The notes beneath the pieces were generated by a model, which saw only the letters and a list, made by a program, of their open reading frames with translations, did not search any database and was not told the DNA's origin. Below are positions 18,917 through 31,800 of a DNA stretch of 64,000 nt, piece after piece (position 1 is the stretch's first letter; each line of letters opens with the position of its first letter). Location of the stretch: positions 372,001 to 436,000 of the forward strand of contig CAJNOI010000029.1 in the NCBI GenBank assembly GCA_905250115.1. Direction: 5' to 3'. The position numbers were made by a program, and so were the translations under genes. Source of the stretch: Adineta steineri (lineage: Eukaryota; Rotifera; Eurotatoria; Adinetida; Adinetidae).

Positions 18917-18975
18917 ATTTACTGCTAGAATAATATAAAAGATTCAAATCTTTTTTATCGAGATCAGCAGTAAAT
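18917..18975. repeat. Nested hairpin upstream of the PKS
   Basis: Perfect 10-bp arms atttactgct / agcagtaaat enclose a second palindrome (ataaaagatt / aatctttttt). It lies about 155 bp before the PKS start, in the likely promoter. It may be a regulatory structure or a tiny mobile element remnant. Confidence 0.45.
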
Positions 18976-19131
18976 GATTGGTAAAGATTCTCAAAAAGTC
19001 GTGTTTTTATTTAGACGTTGTATTTGAAATATAATATTTTCTTTGATATTTGTGTATTTTAGATTTATACGTTTTTAGATTGCTCATTTATTTCTTGTAT
19101 TTACCCATTAATTAATATTTGGTAAATTCCA

Positions 19132-22100
19132 ATGTCAACTCCTAATAATCGATTAGAACCAGTGGCAGTTGTAGGCATAGCCTGTGAATTTGCAGGTGAT
19201 ATTCATTCTGCCAACGATTTATGGCATGCATTGAAGGACAGTCGAGATGTGGGTAGTGCAATCCCACGTGATCGACTCGATCTCGATTCTTATTGTGCTC
19301 ATATGTTTAACAAGGATAATGATGGGCAATTTCGACAGAAACTTATTCGGCGAGGATATTTTGTATCAAATAATCAATGGGATATGTTTGAACCAAGTTT
19401 CTTTGGTCTATCCGACGCCGAGGCAGGTAGTATTGATCCATGCCATCGACTACTCATGCTCAAATTTGTTCATTTACTTGATGATGCTGGTTATAGTATA
19501 GAGAAAATGAATGGTTCACGAACATCTGTGCATATTGGACAATTTTCCACAGATCATGCTATAACATCATTTCGCATGGAGCCTGAACATCGATCGAGAT
19601 TTCATGGACCTAATAGTTTACTGTACAATGCTGCTGCTCGACTATCCTATCATTTTAATCTACAAGGTCCTAACGTATCATTGGATGTTGCCTGTTCATC
19701 GTCGCTGGAGGCTGTACATCTAGCTGTGCAAAGTCTTCGCACAAATGAAGTAGACATGGCTATATGTGGTGGAGTGAATGCTGTCTATTCACCAGAGAAT
19801 CTTTTATATGGTTCGATTATGGGCGCTGTATCACCTGATGGACGGAGTCGATCGTTTAGCGTCGATGCAAATGGTTATGCAAAAGGTGATGGTCTTGGTC
19901 TTCTACTGCTAAAACGATTGAGTGATGCTGAACGTGATAATGATCGTATATATTGTGTTCTTCGTGATGTACTTAGTAACCATGATGGGAGCGAAGATAA
20001 GAACAGTTTTGTTGTCCCGTCAACTGCTGGTCAGGCACGTCTACTCAATGATATTTACAAGCGAGCAGACTTTGATCCTCGACGTATTTTTTATGTCGAA
20101 GCACACGGCACTGGTACGCCAATAGGTGATCCCATCGAAGCTAATTGTTTAGGTCTATTTTTCAATCGATCTTGTTTTGATCCACCATTATTAATTGGTT
20201 CTGTTAAAAGTAATTTAGGACACACAGAAGGAACAGCTGGCATTGCCGGATTGATTAAAATTGCTATGTGTATGCATCATCGAAGTATTCCACCAAATAT
20301 GCACTTCACATCATTAAATCCGAATATTGAAGCACAACGATATAATCTTCACGTTATCCAACATTCTGTACCATTTCCTGTTAGTAATGACACTGATTCC
20401 ATAGCTATGGGCATTAATTCATTTGGCATCGGAGGCAACAATGCACATGCTATTGTTGAAGAATATCACCCAAGTGAAACTTCAGCTATGAACAGATCTG
20501 AAAATGATATGGAGAGCAAACAATATTTCATTTTTATCTTTTCAAGTGAGTTACATAAACATAAATTGTCTAATCAAATAGTGTACTTACGTTTTTCTCT
20601 TCTAGCAAAAAGTCGTAAATCTCTAAACCATCAAGTATCTCAATTCAATCAATGGTTACAAAAGACATCAATAACTGATATGAACAATAATTATGCATTT
20701 CTTCAACGCATCTCTCAACAACTTCTTCTAAAGCGTACTATTAGTCATGCACACCTAGCCATCTTCGTATTTGCCGATATTAAACAACTTCAAGAACAAA
20801 TCAACGCCTTTCTCGTTCAAGAGTCATTACCCGGTCTTTCTATATCCATGCGTCCAACAATATCACTAGCAAAGATATGTTTCGTTTTTAGTGGACAAGG
20901 TCCTCAATGGTGGGCTATGGGTCGACAATTGTATGAAAGTGAACCTGTTTTTACTCGATGGATTCAAATGATCGATGCTGAAATGGCAAAGATCAACAAT
21001 GACGAATGGCATCTATTGGAAGAATTGATTGGCAAAAAAAGCGAAAGCGAATCTCGTATTAATGATACAAATATTGCCCAACCAGCTTTATTTGCTATTC
21101 AAGTTGGATTGGCTGCTCTACTTGTCTCATGGAATATTTATCCTTCGACAATTGTGTCACATAGTGCTGGAGATCAGGCAGCTGCTTTTGTTGCCGGTCG
21201 TCTCACTTTGCAAGAAGCTGTTCTTATTGTTTATCATCGATCACGTCTTCAAAATCGTAATACACGACAAGGTGGTCGTATGTTAGCCGTATCCATGAGT
21301 GAAGAAGAAGTACGAAATAAACTTCTCAAGGGTATTGAACATCTTATTTCTATTGCTGTTGTTAACAGTCCTCGTTCAGTAACATTAAGTGGAGATGAAA
21401 AGATTATCGATGAATTACAACAAACTCTCTCAACATTTTATCCCAATGTTTTTAAAGCTCGTCTTCGTATTGAAAATGCATTTCATTCTTATCAGATGGA
21501 TCGATTTGATATAGAAAAAGAGATGTTATCATCACTTAAAGATATACAAGGACTTCCTCTAAAAGACTCTCAACAAATGTTTAATCCAAAATGTGCTGAA
21601 GCTCATCTTTATTCGAGTGTAACTGGTAATAAATTAAATGATCACATGCCAGTCGATGCTCGTTATTGGTGGTCAAATGTGAGACAATGTGTTCGATTTC
21701 ATGATGCTATGGCATCAATTCAACAACATGATGCTCCAACTGTTTTTCTTGAACTTTCACCACATCCAGTCTTGGCTACATCTATTCGAGAGTGTTATGA
21801 ATCGACAAATAAACAACCACTTATTCTTCCAACATTGAAACGAAAAGAAAATGAACAAATAACATTACTTACTAGTCTCGCACAACTAACAACATCATCT
21901 CATGTTTGGCAACAATATTTTCAAACTCGAGATATAGCACCGATGATAGACAGTGGGCAAATATTTGATGATTTTCCATTGTATACATTTGATCTTAGTT
22001 CATGTTGGTATGAATCAAAAGATTCAGTTATGACACGTTTGGCTAATCGTATTCCTATTCATCCTCTACTTGGTGTTCGTCAATTAACAGGACAAACAAG

Positions 22101-25100
22101 TGCTACATGGAAGAGTCTCATCAATATTAATCTACCACAATATGCTTACTTGAAAGATCACAAAATTCAAGATGCAATTCTCTTTCCTGCTGCTGCCTAT
22201 CTTGAACTTGTAACAGCTGCCTATCATCAATTATTTCTATCATTCGATAAAAAACAGTCTTCAATCATTTTAAAGCAAATCAAATTTGTCAAAGCTCTCA
22301 GCCTGAATGAGCATGAGCTAACAGAAGTATTTACACAAATTATCGTACCAGTTCGTGAATGGTTTGTCTATAGTCGACCATGGACATCAGCTGGTTCAGA
22401 TTGTATGCGCTCATCAGGCATGGCAAGTATTGATGTTGTCGATTCTTTTATCGATCCAGAAACTCTTAATCAATATTCATTACGTGAATTCACTTTACAT
22501 GCTCATGGTCAAATTGAGATGGACGGTGCTCAACAAAAACTAACAACACTACTTTCTTCCAGACCAACTTACAATACTTGGTCCACGACTGACGCAACCA
22601 GTATTTATAATCATTTATCAACACGAGGTTATCAATATGGACCTTCTTTTCAAAACATACAATCATTATGTGGTACGACATCTACAGTTATTGCTCAGAT
22701 CCAAAGCAATCCTGATACAATTATTGATCTCTCTTGTTATCATTTACTTCATCCAACTATATTGGATAATTTTTTGCAGCCACTTCTAGTTTTGTTACCT
22801 GGTGTTGATACTACATTCCTTCCAGTTAGTATCCACAGATTTGTTGTTACGAACAAGATGAGCACATCCCACTCAAACATGGAACTGCATGGAAACTATC
22901 ATGATATCGTTTGTGGCCTAGGTCAAGAGCGAGCATTTAGTATTGATATATTGATTCTACCAAGTGGCGATACGACAATCAACGAACCGATGTTCATGTT
23001 TGAAAGTCTTGTAATTCAACAAGTTCAAGGTGTACAATCTGGTCGATGGACATTAGACAAGTCCATTTTTGACAAATTAAATGCAGCTGCTGATTTGCCT
23101 AATGTAGATCGTTGTGAACAATTAGACACAATTATAAAAGACTATTGTATGGAAAGAATATGGATCGATTCACCAATAATAACAAGCGTAGCTGATTTGC
23201 TTCCATTGCTCGATCAAATTCGTAATGGCGGAATCGATGCTGTTAGTAATCAAGATTTGATTGATTCAATCGAACCATTCAACGAATTAGCTGCATGTTA
23301 TGCTCAATTATCAATAAAAGGTCTCGATCTAAACCTTGTCGATAATCAGTATCATTCTTTATTAAATGCATGCCACTCTCTTGCTACTATATTACATGAA
23401 CCAATAACATTACATTCTACACAACTTCGTCTTAGACAGTTATTCGATCATTTTCCTCGTCTGAAATCACTTTTGACCTTAATGGATACATATGGTTCGC
23501 GTCTGAAAGATGTCTTTACTGGACAACAGAATGGTTTAGATATATTTTTGGGAAACAACGAAACTGAACGAGCATTGCAACAAATAAAAACTATTATGAG
23601 TGCACATAAAACAGAGCAAATATTTCATGCAATATGTCAACATCTTCACATCTTAAACGGTCAGAGTAGCCATGGATTACTCAGCGATCGACGATTACGT
23701 ATATTTTGGTTTGCTAGTGGTGAACACTTGGACGTTTTACCTGTTCTTCATCTTTTACTTGATTTATCACGTCAAACAAGTTTATGGATTGATTTACATT
23801 ATACGGATATGGATCCAGTGCAGCTCGCACAAGCCGAACAATTATTTGAGGCGCATTTGGCTGATCAAACTCATTTAAGCATAATATACGATCAGACAAT
23901 TGACTTGTTTAACAATAAAATTCTTGAAAAAATTCCATTCGAATCGTTTGATATCGTGTTTGCTGCAAATAAATTGCAGGAGACTAAAGATTTGATTAGA
24001 TCGTTAATTAACCTTCGTCATCTACTTGTTCCCAATGGTCTTCTTTTATTACTTGAATTAACTGATGTTCCTCTCTATTTTGATCTTATATTTGGTTTAC
24101 TCGATGATTGGTGGTTACCATCTAGTAATGTACGTGCTCTTCATAATATTCATCAATGGAGTACAGTTTTACAAGAAATTGGTGGATTTGAAGATATTGA
24201 GACGGTGATGAGTCAGTATGAAAGTACATTAATTATCGCTCGCAAGACAATAGCTCACAAAGTACTACAAACACTTGACGAGAGAAAAAATCAAGCATGG
24301 TTATTCTTTGGCAAAAATGATCCTCAAAGTCTCAGTCATAATATCATACCACTTTTACCATGTTCAAACATTCGATTTTTGGATATGTGTGCATCAACGA
24401 CTGATAAAATTCGTTCTGTACTTGAAACAATGATGGATAGCTATACACAACTATATATTGTTTTTGCTTGGCCATTTGAGCAAACTTGCGCCAGTGACAA
24501 TAGCGATTTGGCATTTAAAGAACACGAAGAGACTATTGGTGGCACTTTCATCCAGCTTCTTCAAATAATTCACGCAATATCGCCTACTTTTTTCCCGTTT
24601 ATATTTGTTATCACAAGACATGCGCAGCTAAATACTGGTTCGAACTGCAATATAATTGAATCACCATTTATTGGTCTTGTACGAAGTTTAATGGTTGAAT
24701 ATGAGCAATATCGACTGAAGCTCATTGATCTACAAGCACCACCAGCTATGATTAATGAATCGGGACTTGTTCATGCTTTGACACAATACATGGTAACTTC
24801 TCGATATACAAAGAATACTTCTGAGATTGTTCTTCATCTTGACACAAATGAAAAGAAAGTCAAACATATCACATGGTATTATGAAATGTTGAAAACACAT
24901 GACAAAAAAGAAGATCAATCAAAACTAAAACAAATTTGTATTATTCCTCAACAAGATGCTAATGAACAACCATTCCGTCTTGGTGTGCCTCCGTCTCGTT
25001 TTCTCACTGAATTAACATGGATTCCGGACAATAGAGCTAAAGAATTATTACCAGGCATGGTAGAAGTTCAAATTCACTGTGTAGGCATTAACTTTCGTGA

Positions 25101-27720
25101 CGTATTGAAAGCACGAGGTCTGTATCCACATACTCGTACGTTTGCACAATTGGATGAGCATCAGCCACATATGAATCGAGACACTGAACCAGGTTCAGAT
25201 TTTGTTGGTACTGTTATACGTGTTGGTCCTACTGCCAGTTTTCAACCAGGTGATCATGTCGTAGGCATCTCTGTATGTGGTGCGTTTCATTCGCATATCA
25301 TTGTCGACTCAACGCAAGTAGTATGTATTCCACCGGAATGTCCTCTCACCGATGAACAGTTATCAGTTATGCCCGTCATATGTCTAACAGTCATCTATTC
25401 TCTCAAATATCGCATTCATTTGCGACGTGGTCAAACTGTTCTCATTCATGCTGCAACGGGTGGTGCTGGTCAAATTTGTATACAATATTGTCAATGGATT
25501 GGTGCTCGTGTTTTAGCTACAGCTGGAACTGAAGAAAAGCGACGGTTCTTACGTGAACATTGTGGTGTTGAATATGTATTCAATAGTCGAGATACTTCTT
25601 TTGCTAGTGGTGTGAGAAGTATTCTACCTGATGGCGTTGATGTTATCATTAATTCTTTATCAGGTATTCTTCTACAAGAATCTATTAAACTACTTGCTGA
25701 TCACGGTCATTTTGTTGAATGGGGAAAACGAGATGTGTTTGATAAGACTCAATTGTCTATGTTTGACTTTCGATCAGATTGTAGTTTTCATGTCATTGAT
25801 TTAGTTTCACTGTCTATCAAACATCCAAACATTTGTACTGCTATGTTGCAAGAAATGGTTGATTTATTAATTCAAGGCAAACTAAAAGCAATCGAACCCA
25901 CAGTTGTGTGTGAGCCATCACAAGTGATTGATGCATTTATGAGATGTAATAGTAGTCAATCTATGGGCAAAACTGTTGTTCGTCTAATCAATTCTAATGA
26001 ATCACTCTGTTTGAACAGCGAACATTATAATAATTTAATCGAAGGTAATCTATACTAATTTTTCATTCTGATTATAATGAATATAAATTTAGATAATGAT
26101 ATTATGTTTCCTTCGACTGTTTGCCAGCAAGGAACAATTTTGATTTCTGGTGGATTTGGTGGTCTTGGATTGACAATGTCTCGGTGGATGATAGAGAAAC
26201 GAGGTGTAAAACGTATTATTCTTATGAGTCGTCGAACACTAGCTGAGCTTGAACAATCTTCGAATCCACAATATGGTGATTGGTTACGTTTGAAACAAAC
26301 AATAAATGAATATCAAGCTCATGTTGATGTTGTTCAAGCAGATGTAACAAATTTTAATCAAGTATATGATCTGATCGAAAAATTGAGTCGAACTTCTTAT
26401 CCTGTTCGAGGAGTTATTCACAGTGCTGTGGTTGCAGAAGACCGAACTTTAGCTAAAATGACACAAGAATATCTGACACATGTTTTAGCAGCAAAAGTTC
26501 GTGGTGCTTGGATTCTTCATCAAGTAACACAGCTCACTCATGCTCCTCTTCACTTTTTCGTCATGTTCTCATCAATTCGAAATCATCTACTTGAAATGGC
26601 ATCGTCTGGTTACAATGCTGGTAATCAATTTCTCGATGCTCTTGCTCACTATCGTATGGCTCAACAAAACTTGCCTGCTCTCTCAGTTAGCTTGCCTGCT
26701 GTAAGTGGTGCAGGCATGTTTCATCGACAACGAGATATGGTCGGCACTTTACAAAGTACACATGGCTTTGAAGTATTACCACCAATAGCTGTATTCGAGT
26801 TGATCGAACGCTTCCATGCAAATCAGAAGACTTGTCCATGTCCTATTATTTTTGCTGTTAATTGGCAAACATTATATGAAAGACGTCACAAATTACCAAT
26901 ATTTCAATTGAATAAAATAGTAAAAGAACGCTATACTGCTATGAAGCTCGCAGATATATCAAAAGCATTAACTGGAATTAACAGTACAACTACTTCGAAC
27001 TTGAATCGAAAAGAAACTATTATTGAGCGAATTCAAATGGCTGTAGCACGTCTTCTAGGTGCAGCCGATACTGATCGTATCCTAGTTGATCGTTCACTGA
27101 CTAGTCAAGGTATGGACTCATTAGCAGCACTGTCACTCTATAATTGGTTAGGACAAGAGACCAGTGTTTATATACCATTAGTTGATTTACTTCAAGGATA
27201 TTCTATTGAAACTATTGCAACAGTAATTCATAACAAGCTCAACGAACGACATCAAGTTACATCATCGACTACTAAAGAAGAAAACATGTATACTGATCTA
27301 ATCAAAGAAAATAAAATAAAACTATCTTATAACTCTAGTTACACTGGGATAGAGAATATCATTTGTCTTCAAAATCCATTACAGTGCAATAGTAATATTT
27401 TCTTCTGCATTACAGAGCAGATACCAACCAATACTGATAATCTAAATAAATTATTCATTGACAAAATATCTGACCAACAAAGTCAAACAAAATCAGCTAT
27501 CATTTATGCTTTCCAAATACCATCAGTAACATCAACAGCATCAACATCTACTTATGCTCGTGATATGATTTTGCAAATGCGTCGTATCCAACCACGTGGA
27601 CCTTATGAAGTAGTGGCTGTCCGCAACAAACAAGGAGAAATCATTGCACATGAAATGATAAAACAACTCAAAGATTATTTAATGATTATCGATATTAGAT
27701 TGATTCTTTTGGACAATTAG
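19132..27720 (+). CDS. Highly reducing type I polyketide synthase
   Basis: Three exons, 19132-20545, 20606-26044 and 26093-27720, sum in frame to about 2826 aa; the introns are 60 and 48 bp. The 60-bp intron has no stop, but removing it restores the usual joint (FSTKSRKSLN). Domains: KS with Cys in DVACSSSLEA (about 19690), EAHGTGTPIGDP and KSNLGHTEGTAG; AT with FSGQGPQWWAMG and SHSAG (about 21157); DH with DHKIQDAILFP and HPTILDNFLQ; a C-methyltransferase fold whose SAM loop is degenerate (about 23690-24110); a structural KR; ER with HAATGGAGQ (about 25450); KR with SGGFGGLG, FSSI and SGYNAGNQF; ACP with GMDSLAAL (about 27115); then a short thioesterase remnant (RIQPRGPYEVVAV). The order equals animal FAS and fungal HR-PKS. 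It should make a reduced acyl chain; release in cis looks impossible. Confidence 0.93.
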
Positions 27721-28875
27721 AATCAGCAGTAACAATAACATTAATACTCTCCGGACATTGATTGTAGGGTTCGTTTGAATTCGTTTTTTTATTTTCTAAT
27801 TCTAATATTTATCAGATATCACACTATAGAAATACTTGTAGCATTCTTAATCATCAAAATATGGAAATTTAGAAGTAAGGGTTATACATCTCAGTACTTC
27901 AGCATTAGTATCTATTTTACAGTCAAACACAAAAGAAAATTATCCACCCTCAAAAACTTTACATAGAACAACTAAAATAGATCAACCCTTATACTACCAG
28001 CAGAGATCATTGTTAATCCCATCCTCGACAATCTGAAAATTCAGTAGAAATAACTGAAGTTCCTTGCTTTTTGAAGCGTATTAGCGTGTTGCAAGAGTTA
28101 AATACTGCTATAATTAACTCATGAGACATATCAATAGCTGTCAAAACAACCAGGAAACTTTAGTTATTTCTACTGATTTTTCAGATGGTTGAGAATGGGG
28201 CCAAAAAATGATCCCGGCTGGTAGTACAAAGATTAGAGATTTTACAAATATTCTATGAGATAACCTACATTAAGTTTAGATCACAATTTTATATAACAGT
28301 TTAAACTTTATAAAACTAAAATGAATATTTTCTCTATCAATTACGTTACACTAAGCATTTTGTTATCTTTCTGCACTCTGAATGTCAATATTACATGTTA
28401 TTTATGAAAGTCATCAGAATTCTTTCTACTCTCTCCACTCATTTTGATTAAGTAAGATTAAAACATTGAGTTTTATACACATTGCGATATTATACTGTAT
28501 CATAATTTCTCCATGTTGTTGAATTTACTGATGAAAACTCAATATTTTGATGATTGAAAAAAACATTAGTTTTTTGATTATTTTATATATATTTCTATAT
28601 GATATTTGTTCTGAAAAAAAGATGTTTTGTGTGAATATTTACTAATAATTAATCAACTTATATGCTAATACTATCAAATTAACATAGTTGTTTTTCTTCT
28701 TATCCAATATTTCAGTTTTCAAATTACAATAATAAATAACAAATTTAATGATGTTCAACTTTTTTCTGATATCTTCAAATTCATGGTTTCTTTTCGCTTA
28801 TCTTTTTATAATTTCTAGATTGTAATCGGCTTTTTGCATTAGAAATAGATAATTTTATAGTTATTTATTACAAAA
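27721..28875. other. PKS-NRPS spacer
   Basis: About 1.15 kb with no gene. It holds the inverted-repeat element at 27992-28226 and, on the right, the promoter and 5' UTR of the NRPS. No clear AATAAA lies close behind the PKS stop. Confidence 0.5.
27992..28226. mobile_element. MITE-like element with about 70-bp inverted ends
   Basis: Left arm tactaccagcagagatcatt pairs with right arm atgatcccggctggtagta; further inside, cagtagaaataact pairs with agttatttctactg. The arms are about 70 bp with mismatches, separated by about 90 bp. If the ends are taken as ctaccagc/gctggtag, TA flanks both sides, as for Tc1/mariner-type elements, but the TA could belong to the arms. No coding capacity. It lies just downstream of the truncated PKS end. 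Confidence 0.6.
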
Positions 28876-31800
28876 ATGTTTCAAAAAAAGAAGCAAACAG
28901 CAGCGACTACTGATCATAAAGTACAGCGGCTGAAGATTTCTGGTCGAACAGAAGCTGTAGCTTCATCTGCTCAACAGCGTATCTACATGCATGAAAATCT
29001 TTATTTTAGTGGTTCCGATTTGTCTGTCTACAATAGTCTGATTCCATTACAGATCAAACGGGGTTCTGTGTCGATAGAACATATTCGTTTGTCCTTGGTT
29101 TCATTAATTCAGCAGCATACCATTCTTCGCACTGCCATTCGTTTCAATCCAATTAGTAATCAGATTGAACAATACATTCAACCGCTCACCGACGATATCT
29201 ATTCGTTTCAACATTCCCGAAGTGTTTCTACACTGGAACAACTTGATCGCCTGTTGACGAACGAATCAATTGGAAAATATTTCAATGTTGAGAACGGAAA
29301 AGTTTTACGATGCCATGTGATGCAACGATCTGCTGAGCGTTATGATGAATCACTACACGAAGGTGATCTTATTATTTTTGTGGTTCACCATATAGCATTT
29401 GATCTCAGCTCTAGCAAATCATTTCTAAAAGCCTTTCAGCGAGCATGCTGGGCGAATGAATATCAGCGATCAGTGTTAACTATTCCACAATATATTGACT
29501 TTGCATTGTACGAACAGGCACTGCTAGCCGACACAGACACAGAGTCAAAAATGAACAAGGCTCGTCGGTTTTGGGCTAATCTTATGCATGGATACGACTG
29601 GGATAGGATACGACATTTGGTGCCCGATGAAGGCCAAACTGATCGACGTCATTCTGGCCGTGGCTATTCAACTGCATTTACTATCGATCAAGATGTTGTC
29701 GATGCAATGATGTTGTTTGCTTCAAACAACAACGTGACAATGTTTTCATTGTCTCTTGCCTGTTACTATGCATTTTTATTTAAGCTAACCAATCATGATG
29801 ATGACTTATGTGTAGTAAGCAGCGTAGCCAATCGTCTTGAGAAAGAGACACAAGATATGATTGGTATGTTTGTCAATCTTCTATTATACCGGATCAAAAT
29901 TGATTCAAATCATGCATTCAAACATCTCGTGCAACAGGTGCAACAATTAAGCAATAAAACTCTCGAGCATGCTTCTTTACCTTATCAACAGATTATTGAT
30001 TCCCAAGGCAAACGAGAAAATAATGTATTACCTTCAACGTTTTTCCAGTATGAATCTTTGATATCATCAATGATACAGAAAAACTCAATCGAAATATCTG
30101 TGAGTGAAGGTTCGTTTGTAAGTTCCTACAATGATCGAAATCTAAATCATCAAAACGGTATATCACGCTTCGAGATGTCACTTACAATTACACATGACCA
30201 TCATACGCGAACTACAGAATGTTTTCTGAATTGTTCGGCTGATATATTTAAACATCAAGATAATGTCAATCTACTATCAAAGCGTTTCCAGCATATCCTT
30301 AAGCAACTCTTTTGTTCTTCGATTGTAGGTGAACCAATCTATGATCAATGTAGTATATCTATCAGCAACTTATCACTTAATTTACCCGAAGAAATCGAAG
30401 AAATACAAGAAGTAATCTTTCACAGATTACCGGCTATTGCAAATGAAGGTATGTTTATCCATTCTGATGTTTTTGAATGTATAACTATGCCATTCGTATA
30501 GATGTACTAACAAATGATATTTCTAATGTTATAAAGCTTCTCACAATAACCTTTTCGAAAATCTTATTCGTGAAATACTGAGCAAAAGAATGAATTCAGC
30601 AACAATAACCAAATAAAAGGATATATTCTATATTGATTCATATTTTCAACATCGGAGTTGTAGAATAAATGGTCGAAGTTCAAATACTTCTCTCTGAGAT
30701 AAAGAGTAACTAAATTCAGTTTTGAAGATTTACAAAGATTAAGTTGAAATACTATCATTAGTGGTGGTACTACCTACCTGAAACTGACCATGAATTGTTT
30801 GGCTGCACTAAGTGTACGCCAACAAGAAATCCTACTTCGATCATAAAAGTTAGAAATTGAGTCCATTTTACCAAAATTAGGAGAAGACTATTCTAGCAAT
30901 ATGACGGTGATATCTCTAATCGAATCTGAGATAGACAGAAACTAATCTTTCAGCCTTTTTTCAAAATCTCATTTCAGCCGCGTCTAGACACAAAATCTAT
31001 TTCATTTCATTCGTGTTCGATTGCTACGATTTACACGCCTTTAAATTCCGAAAAATATTTATTTATATAAAAACCTTCTAATATGATTATCATCTAAAGC
31101 TGTAATCAATTCAGATGGAAAAATACTATACTGCTCAATGTACAACTCATATTCATAATAAGTAGTTTCAAAAATTAAAATCTTTAGTTTTTATTTATTA
31201 AATCATTATAAATGAACTCTAAATACGAAATTTTCATTGTTCTAGCACCAGCTTCCTATGCACAAGCTCGCATATGGCTCGATGAGCGAATTCGTTTCGA
31301 TCCAGACAAACCTCAAGTAGCAATTTATAATATGCCTTTTGTTTATCGTCTCTTTCCAGAACATACTTTATCAATAGAACGATTACTTCATGCTCTCCAA
31401 TTAGTTATTCTAAAACATCAATCACTTCATACATCACTTGCCTTTGACAAAGACAGAAACCAAGTCATACAACGAATCATTGAATTGAACACTAATCATA
31501 AACAAATGATTTCAGTTATCGAAAGTATTTATGAAACAGATGAACAACTCACTAAGATTATGCATAATGAAAAACGTAATCCTCAAGTTTTTAATCTTTC
31601 TCAAGGTCTTGTCTTTCGATGTCATATTATTCATTATAAACAAATCTCTTCAAATCATCTTCTTTCTCACAAAGATCTACTTATCTTCAATTTTCATCAT
31701 GCTCTATTTGACTTTCCATCAATGCAGATGTTTCATCATGATCTCAGTCAAGCATACACAACAGGCCAATTACTATATGATGACAACGCTAATCTACGTT

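Noticed and set aside
20546-20605. Continuous coding through 20546-20605
   Set aside because: The stretch is open but starts gtgagt, ends ttctag, has 60 bp and inserts non-homologous residues into the KS-AT linker, so I treat it as an intron.
26077-26092. ATG at 26077 as start of a separate ketoreductase-ACP gene
   Set aside because: It lies inside a 48-bp intron (26045-26092); removing it joins ER and KR in frame.
31212-31245. ATG at 31212 as start of a separate NRPS gene
   Set aside because: The sequence up to 31245 is intronic; the exon from 31246 joins in phase to the first C domain.
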